This document shows, piece by piece, positions 11,509 to 24,400 of a DNA stretch of 64,000 nucleotides; position 1 is the first letter of the stretch, and every line of letters begins with the position of its first letter. The stretch is from positions 15,128,212 through 15,192,211 of the forward strand of contig JAKZAP010000021.1 of assembly GCA_023053575.1 (NCBI GenBank), in the 5' to 3' direction. The notes beneath the pieces were generated by a model. It saw nothing but the letters and a program-made list of their open reading frames with translations, was not told the origin of the DNA and searched no databases. Position numbers and translations under genes: made by a program. This DNA is from Branchinecta lynchi. Taxonomy: Eukaryota; Arthropoda; Branchiopoda; Anostraca; Branchinectidae.

Positions 11509-12092
11509 CTGATCACCAACTTTCATTTATTGCGCTCCATAGTGCCCGATTACAAATAGGCTACAAAATGATTCAACTCAGTGTCATAGTTTAATTTGTT
11601 ACCTATGTATTAAGCGATAATGAATGAATGAATCATAATCTGCCGGTATTTGGTTCCCCGTATCCTGGAATCTACGAACCCCAAATGTATCGTACATGCT
11701 TGTAAATATGTGAATAAAGGATTCAGTCTCAGAATGAAAGTTTAGCTTAGTTTATGTAGCATAGTTTTCTAGAGGTGTTAATAGTTTATTTGTAAAGTGA
11801 ATAGCTTATAAAATTTTGTATGGCCTTTTGGCTTAGTAATTATTATAATAATTATTATTATTATAAGCAAATAAACGAGTAAACCAAAATATTGATAATT
11901 CAAAGATAATTTCGTAAACCACATTGGCTTGACATATCACAAAAAATCAAACAAACAAACCAACAAAACCGACAAATTTTATGTCTGTATATTCGCTGAC
12001 CTTTACAAACCCCATTTTTGTTGGTTTCTTCGTTGATTTTTTGTGATTGATAATTCATTAAATGGACTAGTCACTTTTTGTCGTTTACGGTT
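11509..12092. other. Region upstream of MFSD11; short hairpin and ATT run
   Basis: The stretch holds GAATGAATGAAT near 11621, an ATT-type run at about 11844-11868, and an inverted pair (CACAAAAAATCAAAC near 11939; TTGATTTTTTGTG near 12033). A TATAAAA near 11808 could be chance. I cannot place a promoter. Confidence 0.4.
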
Positions 12093-12252
12093 GTGCTAGT
12101 AGTTAAGTAAGACCCATAGAGGACAACGATTTAGACATTAGCCAAGATGTCTCAAGACGTTGGTCAAGACGGTCAAACGTCCTAAGACGTTGGCCAAGAC
12201 GTCTTAAGACGTTGTCCTGTATGGGTATAGGCCTTACTTAACTACTTGTGCT
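12093..12252. repeat. Hairpin repeat just upstream of MFSD11 exon 1
   Basis: Arms of about 35 bases (AGTTAAGTAAGACCCATA... and its near complement ending TTACTTAACTACT) enclose several AAGACGT-type units. It is probably a small foldback MITE. It ends about 70 bases before the exon 1 acceptor and so lies in the 5' UTR intron or promoter region. Confidence 0.6.
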
Positions 12253-12357
12253 TACCTGCCTATCGCCCCTTAGAGTAGAATGATACGCTCCAGAAGCTCT
12301 AAATGTATTATTTTTTCAGTGGACACCGAGAGCACCGGTGCTCCGGAAAATCCGGAA

Positions 12358-12450
12358 ATGGTTCAGCGCCGGAAACTCAGGAACATCATCCTTTTGGGTG
12401 TTAGCTTTCTCCTCGTCTTTACTGCTTTCCAGACCATGGGCAACATTCAA
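12358..12450 (+). CDS. MFSD11: MFSD11 coding exon 1 (residues 1-31)
   Basis: This encodes the short basic N-terminus (MVQRRKLRN) and transmembrane helix 1, then the donor GTAAGT at 12451. The ATG at 12358 has G at -3 and G at +4 and leaves about nine residues before helix 1, typical of the family. A TTTTTTCAG acceptor ends at 12319 and the frame is open back to it, so the exon may start at 12320 with a 5' UTR exon upstream. If unspliced, an in-frame ATG at 12280 would add 26 residues. Exon 1 ends in phase 0. Confidence 0.8.
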
Positions 12451-15400
12451 GTAAGTTCACTTTTGTGCTGTATTTTTGGGATCCCAAAACGTAAGTGGAC
12501 GTAATGGACGTAATGTAATGGATGGAACGTAATGGACCTATGACATTAGCAAAAATGTCTGTCCGTCCGTCTGTCTGTGACTACGATAACTCTCGAAGGG
12601 AATGAGATATTTTGATGAAACTTGGTGTGAGGATTCATTGGGTCAAGGGACAACTAGTTGACCCGGAATCCGGCCAAAACCAGAAATTTTTTTAAAAGCA
12701 AAAGTTTCATCGGATGGCAGATTAAGTGATAAGAAAAGAGACTGAGTGTAGGCTACATGACAGTAATTTTTTTTACCCGGACATATAATTAGTCCGGAAT
12801 CCGGTTGTAACCGGAATTTTTTTTTCAAGTCAAAATTTTATTTAAAGTTGATTAGATGTTATTTATAGGGATAAGGAGATACGCTGGATTCGTTTCTGGA
12901 TTTTCTTTTTTTTTTACTGGACTAGTAGTTCGCTCAGGATTCGGGCGAAACCGGGAAACTTGGCAGAAGTGAAGCAGGAAGTCTCGGTCAGTATCGTCAA
13001 AATAGATATGGCTTATAGAGGTGGATCGAACTTGGTTTTCACTGATGATTAGCCTGGCGAAGACTGGATCTGGCGAAGACAAGACCCAATTGTCTGAATC
13101 TAATATTAGATTTCTGGGATCCTATCGACACCTTTGGTCTTGTTTCGGATTGTACGTTTTTTGCCATTCATTCATTTATTCATACCACACAAACTACATA
13201 ACATAAAAATAAGGCAAGAAACTAGACCCACCTGAAGCTATTTCGGACGTATTCTGCTTGTTATATTGTCCCTAGGCCCCCTACTGAATTGTATTCTTCA
13301 GAAATCCCCGCTCTTCGCCTTTGTTTTGTTTTGTAACTATACGACTTTCAAGCGCATTTCGTCCTTGCCGATTTTGCCGGTCAAATTTTCAAACCAAAAA
13401 GCTTCAATGCCTACCGTAGACTGTTCGTAGGAGAAAGACAAGAAAATTCAGCTTCAAATTTTGTTTTTCGTTTTGGAAGGCGTGCTAGACCAACATGTCT
13501 ATCTTATTTTGTCAAATAATGCTTTTTCTGACAATTTCTAACCCTTGTTTGTTTGGTCCTTCCCACCTATAACCACGACGCGGAAAGTTTTCAAATATTT
13601 TGTGGCGATCGTCCACTTCGGGAAGGGGGAAGTGTGGACAGAGTCGACAGCGTTGACATGAAAGTCGCGAAGTTCACTGTACAAGTAGTGTTACTTTCGA
13701 AAAAGTATATTTTCGAACCATTTTATCGTAGAATGATCATTTCTAGTAAGAGATAATCTTGTCCTAAATTTCTACTATTGATGTTTGTTAGTTGTTTTTA
13801 TTTTTGTTTGTATTTTAACGCCTTAGACTAGGGTTTTATTAATTTTTTTTACAAACCAATCAGAATTAGCGAAGCGTCGTTTTATTATGCTACTGGCAGG
13901 TCTGTCGCTTTTATGCAACTTTATTTTTTTTTACAGTTGTCCTCTTATTCGGGTTAAATGATAAACCAAGACACTCACATTCTTCACTAAGGTATATAAG
14001 GTATATAATAACAATGTAAAATTAAGTAAAAACAATCAGAATAAATTGGTCAACGTTCATTTTGTTACCGTGCATGCCAGGCATGGAATGGTGTATCTGA
14101 GGAGACCGTTTCCCAACCAAATTTACTTTCATTCAAACAACATCTTGCTGGTACAACGTTCTGCAATAGCGCGTATGTGAACCCTTTTTAGTTTATATTT
14201 GTTGTATGTTAAGTGTGTAGTGCAGTGTTGAAATATGTAGTAAACATTTGTGTGCTTGTAGAGAGAGAAGCTTCGGCTTAACGTCTTTTTCTATTAATAA
14301 ATAAATAAATCAACGTGTATCTAGACTAATTCCGTCGCCTGACGGTTCTTTTTTCGAACAATCATTTTCCTAAGCATTCCCCGTGTTCTCGTTGGTTTCC
14401 GTTCTCGCGGAGTCCTTGTGGAGTGACTCCTCTAATACTCGCCGTTCCTCTCGATTCCCCGAGTAGTCCCCCGGGAACGGCGAGATAGTTATATAGATAG
14501 ATGTTTAATGAAGCCCTTGGGCAATGAACAAAAACAAAACAAGACAGTACATCCTTTACATTCATTATACGGGCGAACTTTTATACAACTTAAATAACAA
14601 CTTCCCTCAATCTCCAACTGACCTCACACACTTTTAATTGTCTTACTTAAGATGGTCCATAAATGCACCAATCCTGGATATACTTCTAGGGTTTGTACCA
14701 TTGAATAAATCCTTCACTAACCTATTGAATAGATCCTTTACTGAAGGTGGTCCAGCTACCATATCTCAACTTTACAAAATTTATGCCCCCGATTATCCCT
14801 TGATCCTGACCTTTTAATATCCCAAATATTCCCCAAAAATTACGCCTTTATTGTTTGGCAATCATTCACCGTTGTTAGTTACTAAATACTTCAATATAGA
14901 GGTACCACTAATCTGAAAGAAAATGTTAAATCGATGAAAACCGAGCGACGAAGTAACGCATTATCGTCGGTTGTTCGAGCCTTTTTAAGTGAATGAGTGA
15001 TGTGAAAGTAAATTAATTTAGCACAGCCCTTTTCGTTTAAATTTCAATGATCGTGGAAGAGTATGAGAAAATAAGAAAATGACATCGACCTTTAACTTGA
15101 GAGAGTTGGCTAACTAGTGTTCAAGTTCTCTTTGATGATAGAGATGGTTGTTTTACAACGACTTTTTCGGCCATTTGTCCATTCATTTTGGCTCAAACAG
15201 GAGAGTTATCGGTCTGGTGGACCACCTTTTGAAATTGATATAGTGACATTGAAATACTTGGCAATTACCACTGAGCTGTCTAGTCACACTCTGCTCAGGT
15301 AATCGATCAGGTTTAATTGAATGTTTGATGCGTGATTGTTGAGTATTAGAAATCTATCTGTGCCGTGATCTTGAAATGTGGGTTCCGCCCCGTTTTTGCT

Positions 15401-18400
15401 GCATATCCTGGTGATACTTTATTAACAAAGGATGTGGAAATCATTCTGCTTAAAGTTCAACTGAAAGCCAACTTATGTTTGTGTAATTCAATTGAATACG
15501 CTGAATTATTTATATTTTGCAAAGGTATTTTTTTATTTTCCACTATCTGCTGTAGTTATGACGTTCAGAATATCTGCGACCGTCCCCACAGCGTAAATTC
15601 TACTATGACGCGGGGAATTTTAGTCTCGAAACAAACGTGGCTTTTCAGTGGACAGTGGTGAGATTGGTGAAGATTGCTTAGTGCCTGAACAAAAAAAAAA
15701 TCATAAATCTTTCTCGCACGGCATACAACAAATAAACAAGCGCATAGAGGTACCACTAATCACGCGGAAGTTCCACAGTTTGAAAATCGATTATTCGTGA
15801 ATAGCGGAAAAACGAAGTAACGCATTTTCAGCGGGGCTTCTAGCCAATTTAAGCGAATAATTGATGGGTAACTAGATTGTTCTATCCCAGCCGTTGTGAG
15901 TTTTTTTTGCTGTTTATATATCTGTTCAGGCGGGTCGGAGACCGGGATATCACAGTACCGATGCCTTCTGATTGACTCACATGTCACTGCTTGAGGAATC
16001 TTCTACAAGTAATTCAGTAAATGACAACACTGGCACGCGGGACTACTGAACGGCGATTGGGGGCGTTTGGAAAGCTCTGCTGGTTTATCCGCCGTATTTT
16101 CTTAAGTGCGGCTAAAACTCGCTGTTTTTGCTCTGTGCTAGTTTTGGAAAGTGATGTGAAAAGTCAATCCACTATACACCGTAGAAAATTTCTCCGTATA
16201 AAGATTAAAGTTAACTGCAGTATTTGCTACTCGGATTCGTCTTACCTCTATTTGGTATTAATCTTATCTCCGTAGAGATAAGAATAATCCGAGTAGCAAA
16301 TACTGCAGGTAACTTTAATCTTTATACGGAAACACTTTTTACACTGTATACGGTGAAGTGGGTCCTACGTGAGTAGAAGTTGATGTCGACAAATAAGCGA
16401 TAACGACTTTCCGTTTGATCTTGCGCTTGACAGATTCTCGATATGCTTTTTGGAAAGTAAATCCGTGAGAACCGCCCTTAAAGGACCCGTCCTGTCTACA
16501 ATGCCACTGCAACCTACTTACGTAATTGCATTCATTTTTTTTTAACCCCGGAGACACAGATTTCTTGTTGAATTCGAAGCCCGCCAAATATACCTCACTA
16601 ATCTTTTTGCACTTGCCACGAATGCTGGCGTATCATGCTATTGATGCGTGAAACCGGTTCTCTGAATTTTGCCGAGTTTTTGCTGGTGAATGAACCTGGG
16701 AAAAGGCTTGAAACAGCCAAAGCCGTGGATAATTTGTTGAAAGCAGAGCCTAGTTCCACTGTAAAAAAAAAATCTTGCAGTATTTGCCACTGGGGGTTAA
16801 TCTTATCTCTAATTCAGATTAATCTTATCTCAGTACAGATAAGATTAATCCCAGTAGCAAATACCTCAGTTAACTTTAATCCTTACTCGGAGAAACTTTT
16901 ACAGTGTATACAGTATTCAAATAGTCCTGTGGAACATAAACAGTAAAGAGGAACAGGTGTGCTTTAAAATAGCGAGACTAGGCGGATTGATGATGCTGCA
17001 TTGAGATAAGCGATAACTCGATTAAGAACCAAAAATGTACTTTGAGGCCAAGGCTTAGGCGTGGGAGGTAAAGTAGCTTGAACTTAAGTGTTTTACTTGG
17101 ATTTTGAAAATTATCAGTTTCTTTTTCCTTTCTAGCAAACCATCGTACAAAGTATTCTTGATGAGTATTCGGCCAATAATGTAACAGACTTTGAGGGCGC
17201 CAATGGATATATCAGCCAGGCAATTATCTATGCCTCCTTTTCCATATGCAATTGGATTGGACCGTCCGTTGTGTCTGTGATTGGGCCTAAATTTTCGATA
17301 CTACTTGGAAGCATTCCTTATGCGTAAGCTCCTGTTTTTCTAATTTTCTTGTTTTACGGCTAAAACCCGAAGCTAGATTTGTACCCTGTGGTCAGGGATG
17401 GGGTGGTTCTTTTTCTTGAAAGTTGCCTAATTTTTGGCTAGATGTCACTAGACTTCATACCTGTGCCCCCTTCCGATACCCTAGTTGCCGTTAGCGCGAC
17501 TAAGGACATTACGTCCTTTATCGTAGGGTTCTTTAATTGGGTGACAATCTGTCGTTCCAGAACGGATCCGTGATTGTTCTGTCCCTATTCCTATCACTCC
17601 TGATTGATATGCGGAGGCCTTATCGCTCCCTTATATTAATTAAATAAATTTGGTGTACATAGTTTACTTTTTGTTATACTTTTATTTCTCTTTATCGTGT
17701 ATGTTCTGAGCAAATGCCTAATCGCTAATTAGGTTGCGCGTAATTAAATCATTCATTCATCCCTGTGCTCCGTCTCAGTCGCCTTGAACGCGTCTCCTGT
17801 TATCTTGACTTGATCTGGAATGACGGAAAACAAAAAATAGTTCCATTTGTTTTTTATCGCCTCTCTTAGCAGTACTATTGTAATTGGATTCTTTTAAATT
17901 TTAATCGCTAGTTTCGGCTACTTGGTTTCTTGTGAAGTAGCAGGCTTACAGCTTCGCTTGAGCATTAGGCTACTTTTTTGTTTGTTTATGTCCGACAAAA
18001 CGGTGCCGTACAGCGTCATAAAAGGCAGTAAAAATAAACAAGAGCTAGATGCTCATATGGCACTTGCGACTCTGTGTCGGAGGATGAAAGTAGGAGTTCG
18101 TCAATCCGTGGCTTTGCTGTGATCATTTGTAAGCAGAACCCTTCAGATTGGAATGATCATGGGTCCTTGGAAATCACGAGCATTTACCATTCGTAAAAAA
18201 CATTTTATTTTTGCATTTGGCTATGATGGGGGGGGGGGGCACTAGAGATTGATCTGTAACGAACATTCTTGAAGCGCAAATGACGATAAGCTCATCGGGA
18301 TCATGCAAATTTATATTTTGCTCAAAATTATAGTTTTTGGGATCCCAAAACGTAAGTGGAGGGATACCTATGACATCGCAAAAGTTGTCCGTCTGTCCGT

Positions 18401-21400
18401 CTGTCCGTCCGTCCGTCCGTCCGTCCGTCCGTCCGTCTGTAAGCACGATAACTCTCGAAGGGAATGAGATATTTTGATGAAACTTGGTGAGAAGGTTCGT
18501 TGGGTCGTCGGACCAGTCAAGTTCGTAGATGGGCTTTGTAGCTCTACATTTAGGGGTGGGGGAGGGGATTGAAATTAAGGGACAAACAAAATATTTTGAA
18601 ACAGCTAATGTGATAGTCGATTATGGGGTAAGAAGACATGCTGAACACGATGGTGAAAACCATTTTGTCATCGGACAAGTAGTTCGCCCGGAATCCGGCC
18701 GAAACCGGAAAGTTTGTTGAAAGTAAAAGTTTTATTTGAAGTTGATTAGATGTTCGATTTAGGGGTAGGAAGACATGCTGAAGACGATGGTGAAAATTAT
18801 TTTCTCGATGGACAAGTATTTCGCCCGGAATCCGGCCCAAACCGGAAAGTTTGTTGAAAGTAAAAGTTTTATTTGAAATTGATTAGATGTTCGATTTAGG
18901 GGTAGGAAGACATGCTGAAGACGATGGTGAAAACTATTTTCTCGATGGACAAGTATTTCGCCCGGAATCCGGCCCAAACCGGAAAGTTTGTTGAAAGTAA
19001 AAGTTTTATTTGAAGTTGATTAAATGTTCGATTTAGAGGTAGGGAGACATGCTGAAGACGATGGTGAAAACTATTTTCTCGACGGACAAGTATTTCGACC
19101 GGAATCCGGCCCAAACCGGAAAGTTTGTCAAAATTAAAAGTTTAATTTGGAGTTGATTGGATGTTCGATTTAGGGCAAGAAGACATGCTGAACACTTATG
19201 TGAAAACAAGTTTCTACCCGGACATGTAGTTCGTCCGGAATCTGGCCAAAACCGGAAAACTGTTGGAAGTCAAAGTTTTATTTCTAGTTGATTAGATAAG
19301 CGATTTAGGGGTAAGAAGAGATGCTGAGTCCCTGTGTGACAATCGTATTTTACCCGGGCATATAGTTCGACCGGAATCCAGCTGGAATCGGAAAATTTGT
19401 TATAAGCTAAATTTCTATTTGAAGTTGATTAGATGTTTATTACTGGGGAAAGAAGATACCCTGATTTCGTCTTTGAGCTTTCTTTTTTCGCCGGACAAGT
19501 AGTTCTGGAGTTCGGCCGGAACCGGGAAATTGGCAGAAGTGGCAGGAAGTTTTCGTCAAAACAGATATGACTTATAGGGGTAAACACACATGCTGAATCC
19601 AAATCTGAACTTGGTTTTCTCAGGTGATAGCTATTTGGCCTTAATCTGTTTCTGAATTTTAATTGTAAAAATGTTCAAGGAGTTTGGCGAAGACTGGATC
19701 TGGCGAAGACAAGACCCAGTTGTCTGGATCAGATATTGAATTTTTGGGATCCCATCGAAACCTTTGGTCTTGTTACTTTAAGGAATTAACTTTTAAGCAA
19801 TCCTTGAGACAAATGGTCATGGGCCCTTGGGGACCATGAATTATTATATCGTTTGGTCAAAAGTATTGTCTTACTTTTCGGTTAAGATACGCACTTTAAA
19901 GATGCTAAAAATTCATTTCTGAGCAAACCCTTAAAGCACAATGGACATTTCTAATGCTTTACTTTGTATTAAATGCTTCACAAATGAACATTTCCGACTT
20001 CTTTAGAAGGCGCTACTAAAATCGGCTGTTTTCTTGTTATCCCTTGTCTTTACCTCTCTGGCATTTCGGCAATCCAAATCTTAGGAGCTGGGATATCGTG
20101 GCAGGAAATTCAAAAACTCCCAGCAATGCTTGATAGAAAAGGATATATTTTAGATGTCACCAAAGTCAAGCCGCAGGTGCAGTTTACCTGATTGTTCTAG
20201 TTTTTCATCAGAATTTCCATGGCTTAAGTGCCTATTAAAAGTTTTTCTTTGTGGAAAAGTGTTGTGAAGCTTGATTAACTTGCTTTATAAAATGTACCAG
20301 AATATGTAATAAGCTTATAAAAAATAACATAGCTACAAAAATCATTCAAAAACAGATAACCTATTGAAATCTGAATTACACAAGCTGAATTATGCTTAAA
20401 ATAAAGATCTATTAAGTATTACAAGAAATATCACTTTTATCTTTGTCCAAGCTAGTAAATGGAGCATATACTGGCCCAAAAAGTTACGCTTTGAAATCTA
20501 ACAGAGAGGAAAATGCTGAAAAAGCTGCTGATCTAGGGGGTAAACATTGTACCTAGGATGTTACAGAGTGGGATTGGGGTAGTTTAATGTGCCCATTGAA
20601 CTTTGTTTGTACTTTTGCGGTTAGGATTAGTACTTTAAGGTATGGTCGAATCTGAGAAGTAACAATTCCTAAGCCGATCTTGTCAAGTCACTAATGTCCA
20701 AGCCAAGTTTCATCGTCCTGGCACATCTGGAAGTACCTTAATTCGTGATCAACGAGATTTCCGGTTCCCCCTCCAGCCCCCCCCCCCCAGTTATCTGATC
20801 CAGTCCGATTCTAAACTGAACATCTGAGACACTTTTTGGGATCCCAAAACGTAAGTGGAGGGATACCTATGACATCTGACTGTCCGTCCGTCCGTCTGTA
20901 CGATAACTCTCTAAGGGTATGAGATATTTTGATGAAACTTGGTGTGAGGACTTATCGAGTCAGGGGAAAGGTCGAGTTCGTACGTGGGCCCGATAGCTGC
21001 ATATTTAGGGGAGGGGGAGGGGTTTGAAATTAAGGGGCGAACAACATATTTTTTAAAATCTAATGAGATAGTTGATTACGGGGTAAGACGACATGCTGAA
21101 CACGAATTTGAAAGCCATTTTATCGCCGGACAAGTAGTTTACCCGGAATCCGGCTAAAACCGGAAAGTTTGTTTTATCTGAAGTTGATAGATATCCGATT
21201 TAGGGGTAAGGAGACATGCTGAATCCGAATATGAAAATGATTTTCTCGTCGGACAAGTAAATCGGCCCGAATCCGGCCGAAACCGGAAAGTTTGTCAAAA
21301 ATAAAAGATTAATCTGAAGTTGATTAGAGGTTCAATTTAAGGATAGTGAAACATGCTGAACCCGAATATGAAAATGTTGTCGCCGGACAAGTAGATCGCC

Positions 21401-24400
21401 CGGAATCCGGCCATAACCAGAAAATCTGTTAAAAGTAAAAGTTTTATATGAATTTCATTAGGTGTTCGATTTACGGGTAAGAAGGCATGCTGAATTCGTG
21501 TATGACAATCATTTTATACCCGGACACATTTCACCACGAATCCTGATGAAATCGGAAAATTTGTTAAAAGTTGAAGTTTCATGTGAAGTTGATTATGGAA
21601 ATATGGATGGTATGGAGATGCGCTGAATCTGTTTTTGAACTTCAATTTTTTGCAAGACAAGTAGTTCGCCCGGAATTCGGCTGAAACCGGAAATTTGGCA
21701 GAAGTAAGTACTTTCGTCAAAGTAGACATGACTCAGGCTATAGTGGTAAACTCACATGTTGAATCCATATTTGAACTTCGTCTTCTCCGGTGTTACCATT
21801 GTATCGCTACAAGACCCGATTGTCTGTAAATATTAAATTTTTGGGATCCCATCGAAACCTTTGGTCTTGTTCTTGATACTTGTCAAATTTCATGCATGTC
21901 CGATTATCCGTTCCAAACATATGTATGTTACTAGTTTTTCAACTCCCCATCCCTCCGCTCCGCTGAAGTGATTTGTTGGGTCTGTACAACTATTCAAACT
22001 GAAGGAACTGAAAGTTTCTGTTTTGGAGTCCCAATCTGGAAATGTATCAAAATATAATTAGGCTACTGAATGAATGAATGATTTTATCAATCCATTCTAA
22101 ACACAAAATGTGACAAATGGAGTATAAGAAGGGAAGAAAAAAAGGAAAAACGAATCACACTAAACTAACAAATGAACAATGAACTAGCACAACTAGCCTA
22201 CTTTAGAAATTTGACGACATTTTCTTGGGAAAAGGCAGAACACAATCAGATAAAAGTTTAGTTTAGCATTTGTTGCCAAAATCCTTATACTGACGTGTTC
22301 CTGCATTGGCTTTAAACACAAGCAAGAATGGTGGCGTGGTCTAGTGCGTGATGCTTCCACCAAAGAGGACGTCGGATCGATACCACATATTGACATTGCC
22401 CTTTTGCTCCCCTTTTGCTACCCTTGTTTCTAGTTTCTGGACTCCCGGATCCGGGGAAAGTCGGATAGGGGATCCGGACTTGAAGTGTGACATCTGAGAC
22501 AGGGTCTTTCCAAATATCAAGTTTTATTGAGGTCCGATTCTCCGTTCAAAAGTTAAAAATACGTCAATATTCTGGATTCCCCCTCCCTCCACTCCCCCCA
22601 CGGTGGTCGAATCGGGGAAGTGACTTTCCAAGTTAGTTTGGTCGGGTCCCTGATATGCCTGCCAAGTTTCATCATCCTAACTCTTCTGGAAGTACCTTAA
22701 CTCGAGATGAGTGGCCTGACAGACAGACCGACAGACCGAAAAGTGGTCGGTATATGGCACTTGAGCGGAGCTGCAAATGCAATAAAAACAACCTGCGATA
22801 AAGAGGAATGAGTTCGTTATATTATACGATGACCGCGAGCGCCTCAATCGTACTGGCAATGCTGTCGTCCCTGAGTTCGTTATATTATAAGATGACCGCC
22901 AGCGCCTCAATCGTACTGGCCATGCTGTCGTCCCTGAGTTCGTTATATTATACGATGTCCGCGAGCGCCTCAATCGTACTGGCAATGCTGTCGTCCCTGA
23001 CTTCGTTATATTATACGATGACCGCGAGCGCCTCAATCGTACTGGCAATGTTGTCGTCCCTGCCACAGTCACATAATCATAGAGGGAAAGAGAGATGGGT
23101 TGATCAGAACAACTGGAAGTGAGACACTGAAAGGGTTGTATAACTTGACGAATATAAGGTTTGAAGCCAAACTGTCCATTCATTACGAAAGAAATAGAAA
23201 ACTTGAAAAGTATGCCGCATTTTTAAGACCCCCTCAAACCCTACTTCATGTTCCCGTTATCCTACCAATAGCTTCAAATATCCCTTCCACTAATACGCGA
23301 CCGACTAAACACGCAGCCAGTGTGGCGAACATTCGAATTCGTGAGGTGCTGAATAAATAACAAAGCTGTAAAACGCCCTCGGGGCATACAGAGCAAAGAG
23401 GCTATTTCGCGAGTCGCGCATGAATCTTGTTAGCAGTGGCCAGTTTTGTGGAAGATTTTATCAAAAGTGGTCAACGTATAATGGATTTTTCGAGTGGGCC
23501 GTTTTCTGGGTGAAAGCTTCTGCGCTTTCCCAGACGGATGGTAAATTGTAAATATACACAGAGCTCAGAATTGTAAATAATCACAGATTTGTACATATAC
23601 ATTTTTAACACGCACATTATATCTTTCGTTATTTTATTTTTATCTGCATCCGCACCGTTTTCTTCTGGTTTTAGCTACATCTCGTATTATTGTCTGTTGG
23701 TTCCGCATCGTTCACCTGGTGTGATTGTGGTGGATTTTATGATTTAGTTTTGTTTTTCGCTGAGGACGGTTTGCCGGAAGTGCAACCGAAATATCCGAAT
23801 TTATATTTATCCCTGAGGGATAATTAGCTGATCAAGAAAAAAAACCCCCGAAAATCACGGTTTTCTATTTCTTTCGTTGTATAACAAGACCAAAGGTTTC
23901 GATGGGATCCGAAAATTCAATATTTGATCCAGACAATTGGGTCTTGTCTTCGCCAGACTCGTTGAAAATTTTTACTATTAAAATTCAGAAACAGATTAAG
24001 GCCAAAAAGCTAATCATCTGAGAAAACCAAGTTCAGATATGGATTCAGCATGTTTGTATATTATCGTCATCGTTATATTATACGATGACCGCGAGCGCCT
24101 CAATCGTACTGGCCATGCTGTCGTCCCTGAGTTCGTTATATTATACGATGACCGCGAGCGCCTCAATCGTACTGGCAATGCTGTCGTCCCTGAGTTCGTT
24201 ATATTATACGATGACCGCGAGCGCCTCAATCGTACTGGCAATGTTGTCGTCCCTGCCACAGTCACATAATCATAGAGGGAAAGAGAGATGGGTTGATCAG
24301 AACAACTGGAAGTGAGACACTGAAAGGATTGTATAACAAGACCAAAGGTTTCGATGGGATCCCAAAAAGTCAATATTTGATCCAGACAATTGGGTCTTGT

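Larger units (their letters stand above)
18038..22781 (-). mobile_element. Family C copy C4, interrupted by A4, A5 and another insert
   Basis: The minus-strand 3' end is ACAAGAGCTAGATGCTCATA at the left edge. C body resumes at 19774-20836, 21871-21960 and 22436-22781, where the 5' end reads TGCATTTGCAGCTCC on the minus strand. The pieces line up with the C7 copy at 63104 onward. 21965-22435 is a different insertion. Confidence 0.65.

Noticed and set aside
11808..11814. TATAAAA as the MFSD11 TATA box
   Set aside because: It is about 550 bases before the start codon in AT-rich DNA and the transcription start is unknown; a chance match is likely.
14338..14480. GC-rich GGAACGGCGAG / CTCGCCGTTCC inverted motif as a possible RNA gene
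   Set aside because: I could not build a known RNA fold, and the surrounding sequence resembles retroelement debris.
18388..18437. Regularly repeated GTCCGTCC resembling a CRISPR or telomeric array
   Set aside because: It is an imperfect 4-8 bp tandem tract inside a family A element, without spacers or telomere-type units.
22677..23183. Long repetitive open frames on both strands (up to 168 codons) across the 63-bp repeats
   Set aside because: The unit length is a multiple of three, so any frame lacking a stop in one unit stays open. Both strands are open at once, and there is no codon or domain signal.
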